Shown piece by piece: positions 62,592 through 64,000 of a stretch of DNA of 64,000 bases (the stretch's first letter is position 1; each line of letters starts with the position of its first letter). Under the pieces are notes generated by a model. The model saw only the letters and a list, made by a program, of their open reading frames with translations. It did no database searches and was not told the DNA's origin. The position numbers were made by a program, and so were the translations under genes. This DNA is from Desulfovibrio sp. Marseille-P6017 (GTDB lineage Bacteria > Bacillota_A > Clostridia > Peptostreptococcales > Peptostreptococcaceae): positions 62,001 to 126,000 of the forward strand of contig UWOR01000008.1 of assembly GCA_900604495.1 (NCBI GenBank), given 5' to 3'.

Positions 62592-63530
62592 TTACACCTC
62601 TCTAACTCTAGGGTCAACTATTTTATATAGCAAGTCTGTTATTAAGTTTATAACAATAAATATTACAGCCATCCAAAGAACATATCCTTGAATAATAGGA
62701 TAGTCACGATTCGCTATTGCGCTTAAAGCTAAATTTCCAATACCTGGCCAAACAAATATAGACTCTACTATAGCTGTTCCTCCCATTAGAGACCCCATTG
62801 ATAAACCCGTTAGAGTTATAACTGTTATCATTATATTTTTTAATACATTCTTATAAAGTATAACACCTTCTTTTATACCTCTTGACCTTGAACCTTTTAC
62901 ATATCCTTTTTCTAATTCTTCTATAACTACTGCCCTTATTTGACGTATATACTTACTTGTCATTGCCACTGATAAAGTTATTGTAGGTAAAATTATACTT
63001 TTAAACCCACTTTCACTTAATATTGGTAATAGTTTAAACTTAAGTGAAAATATAAGTAACAATATAAGGGCTAATAAAAAACCTGGGATGGAGTTTCCTA
63101 TGAAAGTAAGTCCTCTTATAAGATGGTCTATAAATTTATCCTTTTTTACTGCTGATATTATACCTAAAGGTATAGATACTATTAAAGTTAGTATCATCGA
63201 ACTAGCTGCCAATACTATAGTGTAAGGCAGATATTCTCTAAGTTCTGTTATAACACTTCTTCCAGATGAATATGATGTTCCTAAGTCACCATGAGATACA
63301 CTTTTAAGCCAATTTATATATTGAGTTAAAAATGGTTTATCAAGTCCCATATCACTTCTTACACTTTCTAAAAGCTCTGGAGTTACCACTGTGCCTTGTG
63401 AAGATAGCATAATTTCAGCTGGATCTGAGGATGATAAATTCATTAGAGAAAATGATATAAATGATACAATTATTAAAAGGGGTATCGTTCCTAAAATTCT
63501 TTTTAATATATATTTAGCTATGTTTCTCAC
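62592..63530 (-). CDS. ABC permease, NikB/DppB type
   Basis: A 312-residue, six-helix permease starting YILKRILGTIPLLIIVSFI with coupling motif YIRQIRAVVIEELEKGYVKGSRSRG and the end FVWPGIGNLALSAIANRDYPIIQG. DLGTSYSSGRSV in the first outer loop is typical. The start GTG 63530 lies in AGGTGAG, again without a separate ribosome site. First permease of the operon, 17 bp after the deacylase gene. Confidence 0.94.
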   Translation of the reverse strand: MRNIAKYILKRILGTIPLLIIVSFISFSLMNLSSSDPAEIMLSSQGTVVTPELLESVRSDMGLDKPFLTQYINWLKSVSHGDLGTSYSSGRSVITELREYLPYTIVLAASSMILTLIVSIPLGIISAVKKDKFIDHLIRGLTFIGNSIPGFLLALILLLIFSLKFKLLPILSESGFKSIILPTITLSVAMTSKYIRQIRAVVIEELEKGYVKGSRSRGIKEGVILYKNVLKNIMITVITLTGLSMGSLMGGTAIVESIFVWPGIGNLALSAIANRDYPIIQGYVLWMAVIFIVINLITDLLYKIVDPRVREV

Positions 63531-63547
63531 CTGTTTCTTTGTCTAAT

Positions 63548-64000
63548 TTAAATTCTCCCATATGCTACTAAAGAGCTTCCTTTTGTAACCGAAAATGCAA
63601 CTGTATTGTATAAAACAACTCCATCAAAATCTGCATAATAAGTATCTACTACATTTCCAAAATAATCTGTTATCTCTCCTAACTTTTCACCTTTTTTAAC
63701 ACTTTCTCCAGCTTTTACAAAACATGTCCAACATCCTTCACTTAGAGAATCCAAATATTTAGCTTCTTTTATTTCTTTAGGAGTACAATCATTGTCAGTT
63801 TTGTTATAATTTAAAATATCTAGTACTGATAATATATTTAACATATCTTTTTTATATGCTTTTACATCGTCATCTTTACATAGTCCACATGAACCGCGCT
63901 CAATTAATAAACTCGGTATATTTTTATTTATAGCCGCACTAGTGTATGATCCATTTGTAGTGTTTGATTTTACAAAATATTCAACATTGAAGTGCTTTGC
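63548..64000 (-). CDS. Succinylglutamate desuccinylase/aspartoacylase-family protein, 5' part beyond the window
   Basis: The frame stays open from the stop at 63548 to the window end (151 codons), so only the C-terminal part is seen. SYTSAAINKNIPSLLIERG contains the catalytic Glu region of the M14-like AstE/AspA family, and the last 75 residues (FVKAGESVKKGEKLGEITDYFGN ... GSSLVAYGRI) are the C-terminal beta-barrel. These zinc enzymes remove acyl groups from amino-acid conjugates. Placed first in the ABC operon, it may process the imported compound. Confidence 0.85.
   Translation of the reverse strand, partial: AKHFNVEYFVKSNTTNGSYTSAAINKNIPSLLIERGSCGLCKDDDVKAYKKDMLNILSVLDILNYNKTDNDCTPKEIKEAKYLDSLSEGCWTCFVKAGESVKKGEKLGEITDYFGNVVDTYYADFDGVVLYNTVAFSVTKGSSLVAYGRI

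Overview
This is a very AT-rich stretch of a low-GC Gram-positive anaerobe, most likely a clostridium of the Peptostreptococcaceae (Paraclostridium / Paeniclostridium / Romboutsia / Clostridioides type). The clues are strong AGGAGG-type ribosome binding sites, frequent TTG and GTG starts, a csfV-rsiV-pdaV lysozyme-response operon as known in C. difficile, c-di-GMP-I and lysine riboswitches, a clostridial 7alpha-hydroxysteroid dehydrogenase and many beta-glucoside PTS loci. The species call is inference only. I see no rRNA, tRNA, CRISPR array, phage or insertion sequence.

Layout. 1-3.2 kb: end-truncated Crp/Fnr regulator, Na+/Ca2+ exchanger, YczE-type membrane protein, and an XRE-HTH protein fused to a complete desulfoferrodoxin. 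3.4-5.9 kb: secreted pectate lyase gene behind a c-di-GMP-I riboswitch, interrupted by an in-frame TAG. 6-12 kb: SelO, then a GntR-controlled 6-phospho-beta-glucosidase and beta-glucoside PTS whose EIIA domain is cut by an in-frame TAA. 12-14.7 kb: 5-oxoproline-related operon (DUF969, DUF979, pyroglutamyl peptidase, gamma-glutamylcyclotransferase). 14.9-20.9 kb: FUSC-type exporter, two-gene ThrE exporter, MATE pump interrupted by an in-frame TAG, GH13 amylase, and a 5'-truncated histidine kinase. 21-25.7 kb: metal-chelate (FecCD-type) ABC importer with an upstream array of 11-bp-spaced repeats, then a YfcC-type permease behind a lysine riboswitch. 25.9-38.2 kb: a second beta-glucoside locus, an orphan NuoE-like protein, sigV-rsiV-pdaV, and a third beta-glucoside locus (LicT, PTS, two GH1 enzymes) with promoter, cre site, RNA antiterminator and terminator all visible. 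38.3-46.8 kb: glutathione peroxidase with an OhrR-like regulator, two tandem RpiR regulators, an MFS carrier and an alpha-glucoside system (GH4, EIIA, EIICB) whose two promoters carry the same two-part element at identical spacing. 47-54 kb: rhodanese lipoprotein, a MoxR-VWA-repeat protein operon, a flippase-like protein and EcsC. 54.4-58.4 kb: peroxide block (AhpC, TrxB/AhpF-like reductase, 7alpha-HSDH, PerR). 58.4-64 kb: dipeptide/nickel/opine-type ABC operon and a partial AspA/AstE-family deacylase at the window edge.

How it fits together. The region describes a gut- or soil-type saccharolytic and peptidolytic anaerobe that takes up plant- and starch-derived glycosides by PTS, handles gamma-glutamyl and pyroglutamyl peptides, and defends against lysozyme and peroxide. 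Most unexpected are: the same 13-base palindrome core in the promoters of the AhpF-like reductase and the 7alpha-HSDH next to perR, suggesting that bile-acid oxidation belongs to the peroxide regulon; the doubled two-part promoter element of the alpha-glucoside genes; and three independent in-frame nonsense codons (plus one truncated kinase) within about 17 kb.
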